Assembly (NCBI GenBank): GCA_902461085.1
Contig: CABPWH010000063.1
Coordinates: 1-10,113, forward strand
From: an uncultured Collinsella sp.
Lineage (GTDB): Bacteria; Actinomycetota; Coriobacteriia; Coriobacteriales; Coriobacteriaceae
Direction of reading: 5' to 3'
DNA length: 10,113 nucleotides
The notes beneath the pieces are model-generated. The model made no database searches, was not told the DNA's origin, and saw only the letters and a list, made by a program, of their open reading frames with translations. Position 1 is the first letter of the stretch; each line of letters opens with the position of its first letter. A program made the translations under genes and the position numbers. Shown here in pieces: positions 1-6,914 of the stretch.

Positions 1-600
1 AATGTATGTACCCCTAACGCCGTCATCGGCGGCATCATGGCAGCCATTCTCGCTATCGCCACGGGCCTCGAGCCCAACGCGGCAGTCGGCCTTGCCATTC
101 CGTTCGCTCTGCTTGGCCAGCTTGGCGTTACCCTGGTCTTCACGCTTATGTCCCCGCTTATGTCCACGGCCGATAACATGGCTCACAACGCGGACACCAA
201 GGGCATCGAGCGCCTGAACTACTTCGCCATGGCTCTGCTCGGCCTGATCTTCGCCGTCGTCGTCACCCTGTTCTTCATCGCTGGCGCCACCATCGGTCAG
301 ACCATCGCCGCTGCTATTCCGACTTGGCTGCAGACCGGTCTGTCCGCTGCAGGCGGTATGATGCGCTTCGTCGGCTTCGCCGTCCTGCTCAAGGTTATGA
401 TGAACCGCGATATGTGGGGCTTCTTCCTCATGGGCTTTGGCCTCGCGCTCATCACCGTTGCCAACGATTCGCTGGCAACCCCTGCTCTGCTCATCCTCGC
501 TCTCATCGGCTTCGGCATCGCTTTCTGGGACTTCCAGCAGCAGACCGAGCTGAAGGGTGCAGCTGTTTCTGACGGAGGTGACTTCGAAGATGGCATCTAA
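1..600 (+). CDS. PTS mannose/fructose/sorbose-family EIIC subunit (5' end outside window)
   Basis: Membrane subunit of a mannose-family phosphotransferase system, which with EIID forms the sugar-translocating channel in the cytoplasmic membrane. The frame is open from the first base, so the gene starts upstream; the 199 visible residues are the C-terminal part of a protein that is usually about 260-270 residues long. Visible family features are the small-residue-rich helix with GLEPNAAVGLAIPFALLGQ, the segment STADNMAHNADTKGIERLNY, and several hydrophobic helices near the C-terminus ending in a short acidic tail. The stop codon overlaps the start of the EIID gene, so the two are translationally coupled. 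The genes around it (AgaS, NagA, tagatose-6-phosphate-type kinase) suggest N-acetylgalactosamine or galactosamine as substrate; the IIC sequence alone does not decide this. Confidence 0.93.
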   Translation, partial: NVCTPNAVIGGIMAAILAIATGLEPNAAVGLAIPFALLGQLGVTLVFTLMSPLMSTADNMAHNADTKGIERLNYFAMALLGLIFAVVVTLFFIAGATIGQTIAAAIPTWLQTGLSAAGGMMRFVGFAVLLKVMMNRDMWGFFLMGFGLALITVANDSLATPALLILALIGFGIAFWDFQQQTELKGAAVSDGGDFEDGI

Positions 601-1672
601 TGAGTATGTGATCCCGGAGCACTACGAGGATCTCACTCCTGCTCCGCAGCTCGACCAGAAGACCCTCAACAAGATGGCTTGGCGCTCCTGCTTCCTGCAG
701 GCCTCGTTCAACTACGAGCGTATGCAGGCCGCTGGCTGGCTCTACTCCATCATCCCCGGTCTGGAGAAGATCCACACCAACAAGAACGACCTCGCGGCTT
801 CCATGAGCCACAACCTGGAGTTCTTCAACACCCACCCGTTCCTCGTCACCTTTGTTATGGGTATCGTGCTTTCGCTCGAGCAGAACAAGGTTGACATCCC
901 CACGATCCGCGCCGTCCGCGTCGCCGCAATGGGCCCGCTCGGTGGTATCGGTGACGCCCTGTTCTGGCTGACGCTCGTGCCTATCACGGCCGGCATCACC
1001 TCCAACATGGCCATCAACGGCAACGCCGCTGCACCGATCATCTTCCTGGTGATCTTCAACGTCGTCCAGTTCGCTCTGCGCTTCTGGCTCATGAACTGGT
1101 CCTACAAGCTTGGCACCAGCGCTATTGACGCTCTGACTGCCAACATGCAGGCCTTCACGCGCGCCGCTTCCATCATGGGCGTCTTCGTCGTCGGTTGCCT
1201 GGTCGTCACCATGGGTGGCACCCAGATCAACCTCCAGATCCCCAACGGCACCACCCGTGGCCTCTCCGCCAATACCGTGATCGTCTCCGAGAAGGAGGCC
1301 GAGAACTTCACCGGTATGGAGGGCATCGATACCGAGACCGCTGAGGCCGGTACCATGGCCATGACCGATGAGGACGGCAACGCCCTCACCGCCACCGATG
1401 CCGACGGCAACGCTGTCGAGTGCGGCGTCACCGATCTGGGCAACGGCATGGAGTCCGTTACCTACGGCACCGTCACCGAGGATCCGGTCAACTTCTCTGT
1501 TGCCGACACCCTCAACACCATCGTCCCGAAGCTTGTCCCGCTTATGCTTACGCTGCTGCTTTACTACATGTTCGCTAAGCACAGCTGGACCCCGACCAAG
1601 GGCATTCTCCTGCTCTTCGTCCTGGGTATCCTGGGCGCTGGCCCGCTTGGTCTCTGGCCGAGCATCTGGTAA
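590..1672 (+). CDS. PTS mannose-family EIID subunit with an enlarged acidic loop
   Basis: Partner of EIIC in the membrane channel of a mannose-family PTS; imports the sugar while EIIB phosphorylates it. The ATG at 590 is chosen because GGAGGTGA at 574-581 lies just upstream and the start overlaps the EIIC stop by 11 bases. The 360-residue product carries the family N-terminal block (WRSCFLQASFNYERMQAAGW, about residues 31-50), the HNLEFFNTHPF segment (74-84), the RVAAMGPLGGIGDALFW motif (about 110-126) and C-terminal hydrophobic helices (about 308-356). Family members are usually about 270-300 residues. The excess is in the loop at about 209-307, which holds a strongly acidic stretch (about 228-300; 17 Asp/Glu, one Lys) with two DxDGNA repeats. 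A terminator follows, so this is probably the last gene of the PTS operon. Confidence 0.93.
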   Translation: MASNEYVIPEHYEDLTPAPQLDQKTLNKMAWRSCFLQASFNYERMQAAGWLYSIIPGLEKIHTNKNDLAASMSHNLEFFNTHPFLVTFVMGIVLSLEQNKVDIPTIRAVRVAAMGPLGGIGDALFWLTLVPITAGITSNMAINGNAAAPIIFLVIFNVVQFALRFWLMNWSYKLGTSAIDALTANMQAFTRAASIMGVFVVGCLVVTMGGTQINLQIPNGTTRGLSANTVIVSEKEAENFTGMEGIDTETAEAGTMAMTDEDGNALTATDADGNAVECGVTDLGNGMESVTYGTVTEDPVNFSVADTLNTIVPKLVPLMLTLLLYYMFAKHSWTPTKGILLLFVLGILGAGPLGLWPSIW

Positions 1673-1685
1673 GGCTCTAGCTTGA

Positions 1686-1714
1686 GGGGTGTGTCCCTAC
1701 GCGGCTCACACCCC
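1686..1714 (+). repeat. Inverted repeat downstream of EIID
   Basis: GGGGTGTG at 1686-1693 is perfectly complementary to CACACCCC at 1707-1714, with a 13-base loop. It lies between the EIID stop and the terminator at 1741. With no T-run after it, it is more likely an mRNA-stabilising 3' hairpin than a terminator. Confidence 0.5.
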
Positions 1715-1740
1715 GACCCCTTAAGCCATGTGTATGTTAA

Positions 1741-1778
1741 AAGCCGCGTGCTCGAAAGAGCGCGCGGCTTTTGTTTTC
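1741..1778 (+). terminator. Rho-independent terminator of the PTS operon
   Basis: A 13-base-pair stem (1741-1753 with 1758-1770, one G-T wobble) closed by a GAAA tetraloop, followed by TTGTTTTCTT. It ends the EIIC-EIID transcript and separates it from the GntR regulator. Confidence 0.9.
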
Positions 1779-1828
1779 TTGATGATTCGGGTGTGGCAGA
1801 CAGATAATGCTAAACACCCTAGGTAGTT
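1779..1828 (+). promoter_or_regulatory. Candidate promoter and imperfect palindrome upstream of the GntR regulator
   Basis: TTGATG (1779-1784) and GATAAT (1803-1808) are separated by 18 bases and read as a sigma-70-type promoter. Just after the -10 box is an imperfect palindrome centred on CCTAGG, with AAC at 1813-1815 and GTT at 1826-1828. Its GGTAGT core also appears on the opposite strand in the agaS operator. Its place at the expected transcription start would suit autoregulation, which is inference. Confidence 0.5.
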
Positions 1829-1857
1829 AGCCGAATTCGAGCAAAAGGGAGGATAGG

Positions 1858-2589
1858 ATGGCGATCGGAGCGCGTAAGCAACCGCTGTACGATCAGCTGG
1901 TCGATATTCTGACCGAAAAGATTGACCATGAATATCGCGCCGGTGACATGATTCCTTCCGAGCGCGAACTTTCGGAGCGCTATGGTCTCTCGCGCACTAC
2001 GGTACGCCTGGCTCTGCAGGAACTGGAGCGTTTAGGACTGGTGGTTCGGCAGCACGGTCGCGGTACCTTTGTGACCGACCGTTCGGCAAAGGCAACCAAT
2101 CTTATGCAGTCCTACAGCTTTACCGAGCAGATGCGCGCGATGGGTCGCGACCCCGAGACCACGATTCTCGAGTTTTGCGAGATGGAGGCCGATAAAAATC
2201 TGGCCGAGCATATGGGATTGCGTATCGGTGATCGCATTTTTAAGCTTAAGCGACTTCGTTCTGCCGACAACATGCCCATGATGGTCGAACGCAGCTATCT
2301 ACCAGTTCGTCAATTTCTGTCCCTAAAGCGACCGCTGCTGGAGCGTAAGCCGCTTTACGATGTGATTGAGCAAGACTTTCAGCAAAAGATACGCGTGGCC
2401 GAAGAGGAGTTCTATGCGAGCATAGCCCGTCCCACCGACGCCCACCTTTTGGGAATTGTCGAGGGCTCGCCTGTGCTCGATTTGGTCAGGACTACGTATA
2501 ACGAGTCAAACGAGGTTGTGGAGTACACACTCTCGGTTGCTCGTGCCGATCAGTTTAAATACAAGGTTTACCACCAGCGTAGCGACTAG
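1858..2589 (+). CDS. GntR-family (HutC subfamily) transcriptional regulator with UTRA domain
   Basis: DNA-binding regulator, most likely of the amino-sugar genes around it. Residues 6-75 form the GntR winged helix-turn-helix: PLYDQLVDILTEKI, then IPSERELSERYGLSRTTVRLALQELERLGLV and the wing RQHGRGTFVTD. Residues of about 90-235 match the UTRA effector-binding fold (MGRDPETTILEF, RIGDRIFKLKRLRSADNMPM, VERSYLP, and a C-terminal YTLSVARADQFKYKV). This subfamily usually binds phosphorylated sugars or related metabolites, which relieve repression. The 243-residue length is normal. The start is the ATG preceded by AAAAGGGAGG (1843-1852). It sits alone between two terminator/promoter units and directly before agaS, so GalNAc-6-P, GalN-6-P or a related ester is a reasonable effector; a GlcNAc regulator of the NagR type is the main alternative. 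Confidence 0.93.
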   Translation: MAIGARKQPLYDQLVDILTEKIDHEYRAGDMIPSERELSERYGLSRTTVRLALQELERLGLVVRQHGRGTFVTDRSAKATNLMQSYSFTEQMRAMGRDPETTILEFCEMEADKNLAEHMGLRIGDRIFKLKRLRSADNMPMMVERSYLPVRQFLSLKRPLLERKPLYDVIEQDFQQKIRVAEEEFYASIARPTDAHLLGIVEGSPVLDLVRTTYNESNEVVEYTLSVARADQFKYKVYHQRSD

Positions 2590-2625
2590 TGTTCGCATCG
2601 TTTCCATATGATGATTCTTTGCATT

Positions 2626-2664
2626 TAACTGGTTACTACCAGATAACCAACCGAAGTGTATAAT
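2626..2664 (+). promoter_or_regulatory. agaS promoter with inverted-repeat operator
   Basis: A perfect TATAAT lies at 2659-2664; the base pairs 17 upstream (2636-2641, CTACCA) are a poor -35. Over that -35 lies CTGGT-TACT-ACCAG (2629-2642), which extends to eight-base arms at 2626-2633 and 2638-2645 with one mismatch. A second inverted repeat, TGGTTA (2630-2635) with TAACCA (2644-2649), is interleaved with it. Short symmetric sites with GGT/ACC half-sites are typical of GntR/HutC regulators, so the adjacent regulator probably binds here and blocks RNA polymerase. Binding itself is inference. Confidence 0.7.
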
Positions 2665-2703
2665 TGCACGTCAGAGGATTACTTCTAGAGAGAGGTATTA
2701 GAA

Positions 2704-3870
2704 ATGTTCGAGAAGAGTGTCGAGGAGCTCACCGAGCTCGGCGCCCAGATCACCACGGCCGAGATTGCTCAGCAGCCCGAGCTTTGGCGTGATACGCTCA
2801 ACATCTATCGCGAGAACAAGGAGGCCATCGAGGCCTTCCTGGCCGAGGCTCGCGCTATGGGCGAGGGTCGTCTGTCCGTTGTCTTCACCGGTGCCGGTAC
2901 GTCCGACTACGTTGGCGATACCTGCGCCCCGTACCTGCGTCACGCTGGCAACACTGATCTCTACGACTTTAAGCCCATCGCCACGACCGACATCGTGAGT
3001 GCCCCGCGCGACTTCCTGCGCGCCGAGGATCCCACGCTCGTGGTTTCTTTTGCCCGCTCTGGCAACAGCCCCGAGAGCCTTGCCGCCGTTGCCGTTGCCA
3101 AGGAGCTCGTCCACAACGTCAAGTTCCTCAACATCACCTGCGCTCCTGAGGGCAAGCTCGCCGTCGAGTCTGCCGATGATCCCAACGCGCTGACGCTGCT
3201 CATCCCGCGCGCCAACGACAAGGGCTTCGCCATGACCGGTTCTTATTCCTGCATGACCCTGCTCTCCACCCTTATTTTTGACACTGCCTCTGACGAGCAG
3301 AAGGCCGAGTGGGTCGAGACCATCGCCAAGATGGGCGAGGAGGTCATCTCCCGTGAGCCCGAGATCGCCGATTACCTGGCTGGCGACTTTAACCGCGTGA
3401 CCTACTTGGGTTCTGGCTCCTTCGGTGGCCTTGCCCAGGAGAGCCAGCTCAAGATCCTTGAGCTCGCTCACGGTCTGGTCGCTACTTCCTACGACACTTC
3501 CATGGGCTATCGTCACGGACCCAAGTCCTTCGTCGACGATAAGACGCTCGTCTTCGTGTTCGTCAACAACGACGCCTACACCCGTCAGTACGACATCGAC
3601 ATCCTCAACGAGATCGGTGGCGACAAGATCGCTCAGCACACCGTCGCCGTTCAGCAGGAAGGTGCCACCGTCTATGAGGGTGAGTCCTTCACCTTTAAGG
3701 GCTACGAGGCACTTCCCGAGGGCTACCTTGCTCTGCCGTTCGTGATGTTTGCCCAGGCTATCAGCCTGCTCAACTCCGTGCGCGTGGGCAACACGCCCGA
3801 TACGCCGAGCCCCACCGGCACGGTCAACCGCGTGGTTAAGGGCGTGACGATTTACCCCTTCACCGCTTAA
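2704..3870 (+). CDS. agaS: AgaS-type SIS-domain sugar-phosphate deaminase/isomerase
   Basis: Cytoplasmic enzyme of the AgaS family, which converts galactosamine-6-phosphate to tagatose-6-phosphate and ammonia. The 388-residue product has two SIS domains (about 45-190 and 215-370). Sugar-phosphate-binding motifs are visible at GAGTSD (63-68), SFARSGNSPES (115-125), GSGSFGGLAQE (236-246) and GYRHGPKS (268-275). This arrangement is that of AgaS and not of GlmS, since there is no glutaminase domain. The ATG at 2704 follows AGAGAGG at a proper distance. The gene has its own operator-controlled promoter and its own terminator, and is followed by a deacetylase that would supply its substrate. Glucosamine-6-phosphate deamination is an alternative; AgaS members vary and the sequence alone does not exclude it. 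Confidence 0.92.
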   Translation: MFEKSVEELTELGAQITTAEIAQQPELWRDTLNIYRENKEAIEAFLAEARAMGEGRLSVVFTGAGTSDYVGDTCAPYLRHAGNTDLYDFKPIATTDIVSAPRDFLRAEDPTLVVSFARSGNSPESLAAVAVAKELVHNVKFLNITCAPEGKLAVESADDPNALTLLIPRANDKGFAMTGSYSCMTLLSTLIFDTASDEQKAEWVETIAKMGEEVISREPEIADYLAGDFNRVTYLGSGSFGGLAQESQLKILELAHGLVATSYDTSMGYRHGPKSFVDDKTLVFVFVNNDAYTRQYDIDILNEIGGDKIAQHTVAVQQEGATVYEGESFTFKGYEALPEGYLALPFVMFAQAISLLNSVRVGNTPDTPSPTGTVNRVVKGVTIYPFTA

Positions 3871-3888
3871 TCGCGTCCCCCTGTAAGG

Positions 3889-3930
3889 GCGCCCGTCCGC
3901 TCATAACGGCGGGCGGGCGCTTTTTGTTTT
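3889..3930 (+). terminator. Rho-independent terminator after agaS
   Basis: A 12-base-pair, very GC-rich stem (3889-3900 with 3909-3920, one G-T wobble) with an eight-base loop, followed by TTTTTGTTTT. It should stop most agaS transcription before the deacetylase gene. Confidence 0.92.
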
Positions 3931-3942
3931 ACGTGTGCTGGG

Positions 3943-3955
3943 TATAAGCATTACC
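3943..3955 (+). promoter_or_regulatory. Possible -10 region upstream of nagA
   Basis: TATAAG at 3943-3948 lies 40 bases before the nagA start, within a small inverted repeat GGTA (3941-3944) / TACC (3952-3955). No good -35 is seen; the corresponding positions fall in the T-run of the agaS terminator. A promoter is expected here because of that terminator, but the boxes themselves are weak. Confidence 0.35.
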
Positions 3956-3987
3956 ACAGTCAACTGCTTTAGAAGCAAGGAGTGCAT

Positions 3988-5157
3988 ATGAGCACGTACG
4001 CAATTAAGGCTGACAAGTTCTTCTTGCCGGCAGGCCCGCAACTGGGCGGCTATCTTATGGTCGAGGATGGCGTCTTTGGCGCCTGGCAGGCCGACGAGCC
4101 CTCTTGCGAGATTAAGGACTACACGGGATCGTGGATTGCGCCGGGTATGGTCGATACTCACATCCACGGCTTCTACAACCACTCAACTACCGATAACGAT
4201 CCCGAGGGCATCGATATCAGCTCGACCGAGCTCGCCCGTCGCGGTACCACCAGCTGGCTGCCCACGACGTTCACCGATGGCGTCGAGCAGATCAAGGACG
4301 CCTGCGCCGCTATCGCTCAGGCGGACGAGGGCCGCGGCCCCGACTTCTGCGGTGCACGCATTCAGGGCATCTACCTGGAGGGCCCCTTCTTTACCATGAA
4401 GCATGTGGGCGCGCAGAACCCCGCTTATCTGATTGACCCCTCTGAGGAGGTCTTCGACCAGTGGCAGGAGGCTGCGGGTGGTCGCATCGTTAAGAGCGCC
4501 ATGGCGGCCGAGCGCGACGGTGCCGCTGCTTATGCGGCTGCGCTGAACGCCAAGGGCGTGGTGACCAGCATCGGTCACTCCGACGCCACCTATGATGAGT
4601 GCATCGCCGCCATCAACGCCGGTGCCAGCTGCTTTACGCATACCTATAACGGCCAGCGCGGGCTGCATCACCGCGAGCCCGGTGTCGTGGGTGCTGCCAT
4701 GTCCACGCCTGAGACCTACGCCGAGATCATCTGTGACGGCAAGCACGTAAACCCTGCCGCCATCAAGGCGCTGCTGCAGGCAAAGGGCTGGCAGCACACG
4801 GTGCTCATCACCGACTGCCTGGGTTGCGGTGGCATGCCCGAGGGCAGCTACACCAGTGGTGGTATGGACGTCATCATGAAGGACAACCTGTGCTGGCTCG
4901 CCGACGGCAAGAGCATTGCCGGCTCGGTGCTCACGCTTGCCCAGGGCGTCAAGAACATCGTCGACTGGGGCATCGCCAGCGCCGATATCGCCATTCGCAT
5001 GGCAACCGAGGTGCCGGCACGCTCCGCGCACATCGAGGGTAAGTGCGGCAGCATCATGCCGGGTCGCGACGCCGACTTTGTCGTGTTCGACCATGAGCTC
5101 ACCCTCGTCGAGACGTATGTTGGCGGCCAGAGCGTCGGCAACGCCTTTACCGAGTAA
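3988..5157 (+). CDS. nagA: N-acetylhexosamine-6-phosphate deacetylase (NagA/AgaA family)
   Basis: Cytoplasmic metal-dependent amidohydrolase that removes acetate from GlcNAc-6-P or GalNAc-6-P. Next to agaS the galactosamine form (AgaA role) is likely, but the fold does not tell the two apart. Of 389 residues, the metal site is visible: HxH at 58-60 (DTHIHG), Glu131 in LEGPF, His197 in IGHSDA, His218 in FTHTYNG, and the catalytic Asp276 in ITDCLGCGG. His253 fits the substrate-binding His of the family. The HxH pair indicates the two-metal type as in Bacillus, not the E. coli type. ATG at 3988 is preferred over an in-frame GTG at 3982 because AAGGAG at 3977-3982 is correctly spaced for it. The ITD loop has two Cys (278, 281) where other members have small or charged residues. 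A partial copy of the 3' end lies at 7906-8022. Confidence 0.94.
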   Translation: MSTYAIKADKFFLPAGPQLGGYLMVEDGVFGAWQADEPSCEIKDYTGSWIAPGMVDTHIHGFYNHSTTDNDPEGIDISSTELARRGTTSWLPTTFTDGVEQIKDACAAIAQADEGRGPDFCGARIQGIYLEGPFFTMKHVGAQNPAYLIDPSEEVFDQWQEAAGGRIVKSAMAAERDGAAAYAAALNAKGVVTSIGHSDATYDECIAAINAGASCFTHTYNGQRGLHHREPGVVGAAMSTPETYAEIICDGKHVNPAAIKALLQAKGWQHTVLITDCLGCGGMPEGSYTSGGMDVIMKDNLCWLADGKSIAGSVLTLAQGVKNIVDWGIASADIAIRMATEVPARSAHIEGKCGSIMPGRDADFVVFDHELTLVETYVGGQSVGNAFTE

Positions 5158-5162
5158 CGATA

Positions 5163-5201
5163 GAAAAAGACGGCGGGCCCGAATCTGCTCGGACCCGCCG
5201 T
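5163..5201 (-). terminator. Terminator of the flavodoxin gene (convergent with nagA)
   Basis: A stem of 5170-5182 with 5189-5201 (12 of 13 pairs) around a six-base loop. On the minus strand it is followed by TCTTTTTC, so it terminates the flavodoxin transcript. On the plus strand no T-run follows, yet it lies 12 bases after the nagA stop and may partly serve both genes. Confidence 0.8.
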
Positions 5202-5232
5202 ATGGGTTAAATGCTCAAAAGCACCTTCACAG

Positions 5233-5817
5233 TTACAGTTTGTTGGCGATCTTCTTTGCCGTGCGCTTGACGCCGGCCACCAGGCCTCCTGCAGGATGCT
5301 CCTTCTCGTATGCTAGACGCTTCTCGCGCTTGGCGTACTCTTCGACGATGATATCGCCATATTCGTCTTCGATCTTATCGAAGAAGTCGACGGCGCCCTT
5401 AATTTCCTCAGCGGTTGGGTGTCCCTTTTGGACACCGCCGGCGAGTTTGAACGGCCCCCACGTATCAAAGCCGGGGCAGCCGTAGACACCCATAAAGATG
5501 GCCTGCCTCATGCGGCAGATTCCATCGATATCCTTGCCGTACCACTTGTTTTTGCCACCGTAGGTCATAAGGCCAAACACCTTGTCCTGCGGCTGCAGCA
5601 CGTTAGTGAGCACGCGTGCCATGTCCTTGTCGATCTCGGAGTAATAGATGCCCGTGGCGACGCCGATTAGATGATATTCATGCAGGTTGGGATACTCGTT
5701 TTTACCGAGTGTCTTTACATCGAGGGTATCGATTTCGGGATGCGCCTCGACGATGGCGTCTACGAGCTTTTTCGTATTGCCGTGATGGCGAGAGGCGTAG
5801 AGGATGATGGTTCGCAT
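5233..5817 (-). CDS. Flavodoxin-family protein
   Basis: Small FMN-binding electron carrier or flavodoxin-like oxidoreductase, cytoplasmic. The 194-residue product starts MRTIILYASRHHGNTKKLVDAI; SRHHGNTKK (about 9-17) matches the FMN-phosphate-binding loop, preceded by a first beta strand. Further flavodoxin features are GIYYSEIDKDM and the late segment GHPTAEEIKGAVDFFDKI. Beyond about residue 150 is a charged, Lys-rich tail of about 40 residues (ending VKRTAKKIANKL) that a typical flavodoxin lacks; its role is unknown. The ATG is chosen because the flavodoxin fold begins there; the frame remains open far upstream only because it lies antisense to the epimerase gene. It is transcribed against its sugar-metabolism neighbours and diverges from the epimerase, so a shared function is not implied. 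Confidence 0.85.
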   Translation of the reverse strand: MRTIILYASRHHGNTKKLVDAIVEAHPEIDTLDVKTLGKNEYPNLHEYHLIGVATGIYYSEIDKDMARVLTNVLQPQDKVFGLMTYGGKNKWYGKDIDGICRMRQAIFMGVYGCPGFDTWGPFKLAGGVQKGHPTAEEIKGAVDFFDKIEDEYGDIIVEEYAKREKRLAYEKEHPAGGLVAGVKRTAKKIANKL

Positions 5818-5973
5818 AAGAAGGCCTTTCAGCTGTAATTGCATCAATGTCTGTATGGTACCCCGTTGCATGGCTAGGATACCGGACGCATCGATGAACG
5901 TGCGGGTTTGTCCTTTGGTTAGGGCCGAGACGGGTACTTGCGAGCAAAAAGCAGTTGTTCGAAAGGATGGGCA

Positions 5974-6855
5974 ATGGAATACGCTCTCTCCAACGATTCG
6001 ATTTCTATTAAGGTGTCCACGGCCGGCGGCTCGTTTACTTCGATTGAGGCCGACGGTCGCGAGTATTTGTGGCAGGGCGATCCCGCCGTGTGGTCCGGCC
6101 AGGCGCCGATTTGCTTCCCGATTTGCGGAGGCCTGCGCGATGGCAACGCCATGACGTTTGCCGGGCATCATGTAAAGCTCGCCCGTCACGGGTTTGCGCG
6201 CAAGCAAGAGTGGAAGCTGCTGAGCCAGAGCGAGAACGAGCTGGCGATGTGTCTGGCTTCGGAGGATAACGCTGCGTTGCTGAGCGATTATCCGTATCCG
6301 TTTAAGCTTGTCGCCCGCTATACGCTCGAGGACGCCGCCGTGCGCGTTTCCTACGAGGTCACCAACGAGGGCACCGAGGACATGCCGTTCTTTATTGGCG
6401 GTCATCCCGGCTTTAGGTGCCCGCTCGATGAGGGCGAGGCCTATACGGACTACGAGCTGCGCTTTGAGAAGGACGAAGCTGCTGAGCTTTGCACCGCTGT
6501 CCCTTCGACTGGCTTGATTGACGTGGACAGGCGCTCCAAGAACCCCATGGTGGGAAAGACGCTGCCCCTGTCGCACGAGCTCTTCGATTTTGCGGAGACC
6601 ATCTTTGACGTGCTCGAGAGCCGTCAGGTCACGCTTTCCAAGAAGGGCGAGGACAAGGGCGTTCGCTTGAGCTTTGAGGGCTTCCCGTATCTCATTGTGT
6701 GGAGTAAGCCCGAGGGCGATTTTGTGGCAGTTGAACCCTGGGGCGGCCTTTCGACCTGCTCCGATGAGGACGACGTGCTTGAGCATAAGCGCGGCTGCCT
6801 TGTCGCCAAGCCCAAAGAAACCATCGTGCGCTCGTTCACGATTGAGATTCTGTAA
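5974..6855 (+). CDS. Aldose 1-epimerase family protein, LacX-like
   Basis: Cytoplasmic galactose-mutarotase-like protein that probably interconverts alpha and beta anomers of a sugar or sugar phosphate. The 293-residue product has the LacX-type N-terminal block YLWQGDPAVW followed by PICFPICGGLRDG, then RHGFAR with the likely catalytic His72, and GGHPGFRCPL with His144. These mark the LacX/YeaD-like branch and not classical GalM. ATG at 5974 has AAAGGA (5962-5967) six bases ahead; an upstream in-frame start at 5938 lacks both. It is followed after 59 bases by the kinase on the same strand with no terminator between, so they are likely co-transcribed. In lactic acid bacteria lacX is found with tagatose-6-phosphate pathway genes, which agrees with the kinase and AgaS here. 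The substrate is not determined. Confidence 0.9.
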   Translation: MEYALSNDSISIKVSTAGGSFTSIEADGREYLWQGDPAVWSGQAPICFPICGGLRDGNAMTFAGHHVKLARHGFARKQEWKLLSQSENELAMCLASEDNAALLSDYPYPFKLVARYTLEDAAVRVSYEVTNEGTEDMPFFIGGHPGFRCPLDEGEAYTDYELRFEKDEAAELCTAVPSTGLIDVDRRSKNPMVGKTLPLSHELFDFAETIFDVLESRQVTLSKKGEDKGVRLSFEGFPYLIVWSKPEGDFVAVEPWGGLSTCSDEDDVLEHKRGCLVAKPKETIVRSFTIEIL

Positions 6856-6914
6856 TTCCGTTTTGTCGACTCGTATCGCGAGGCACAAGGAGCCTGCGAG
6901 ATAAGGAGCTAAAA

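Noticed and set aside
503..1582. 359-codon open frame on the minus strand across EIID
   Set aside because: Antisense shadow of EIID; composition is rich in His, Gly, Asp and Val without motifs.
5818..6888. Upstream extension of the flavodoxin frame on the minus strand
   Set aside because: The extension is antisense to the LacX-like gene and has no domain; the flavodoxin fold begins exactly at the ATG at 5817.
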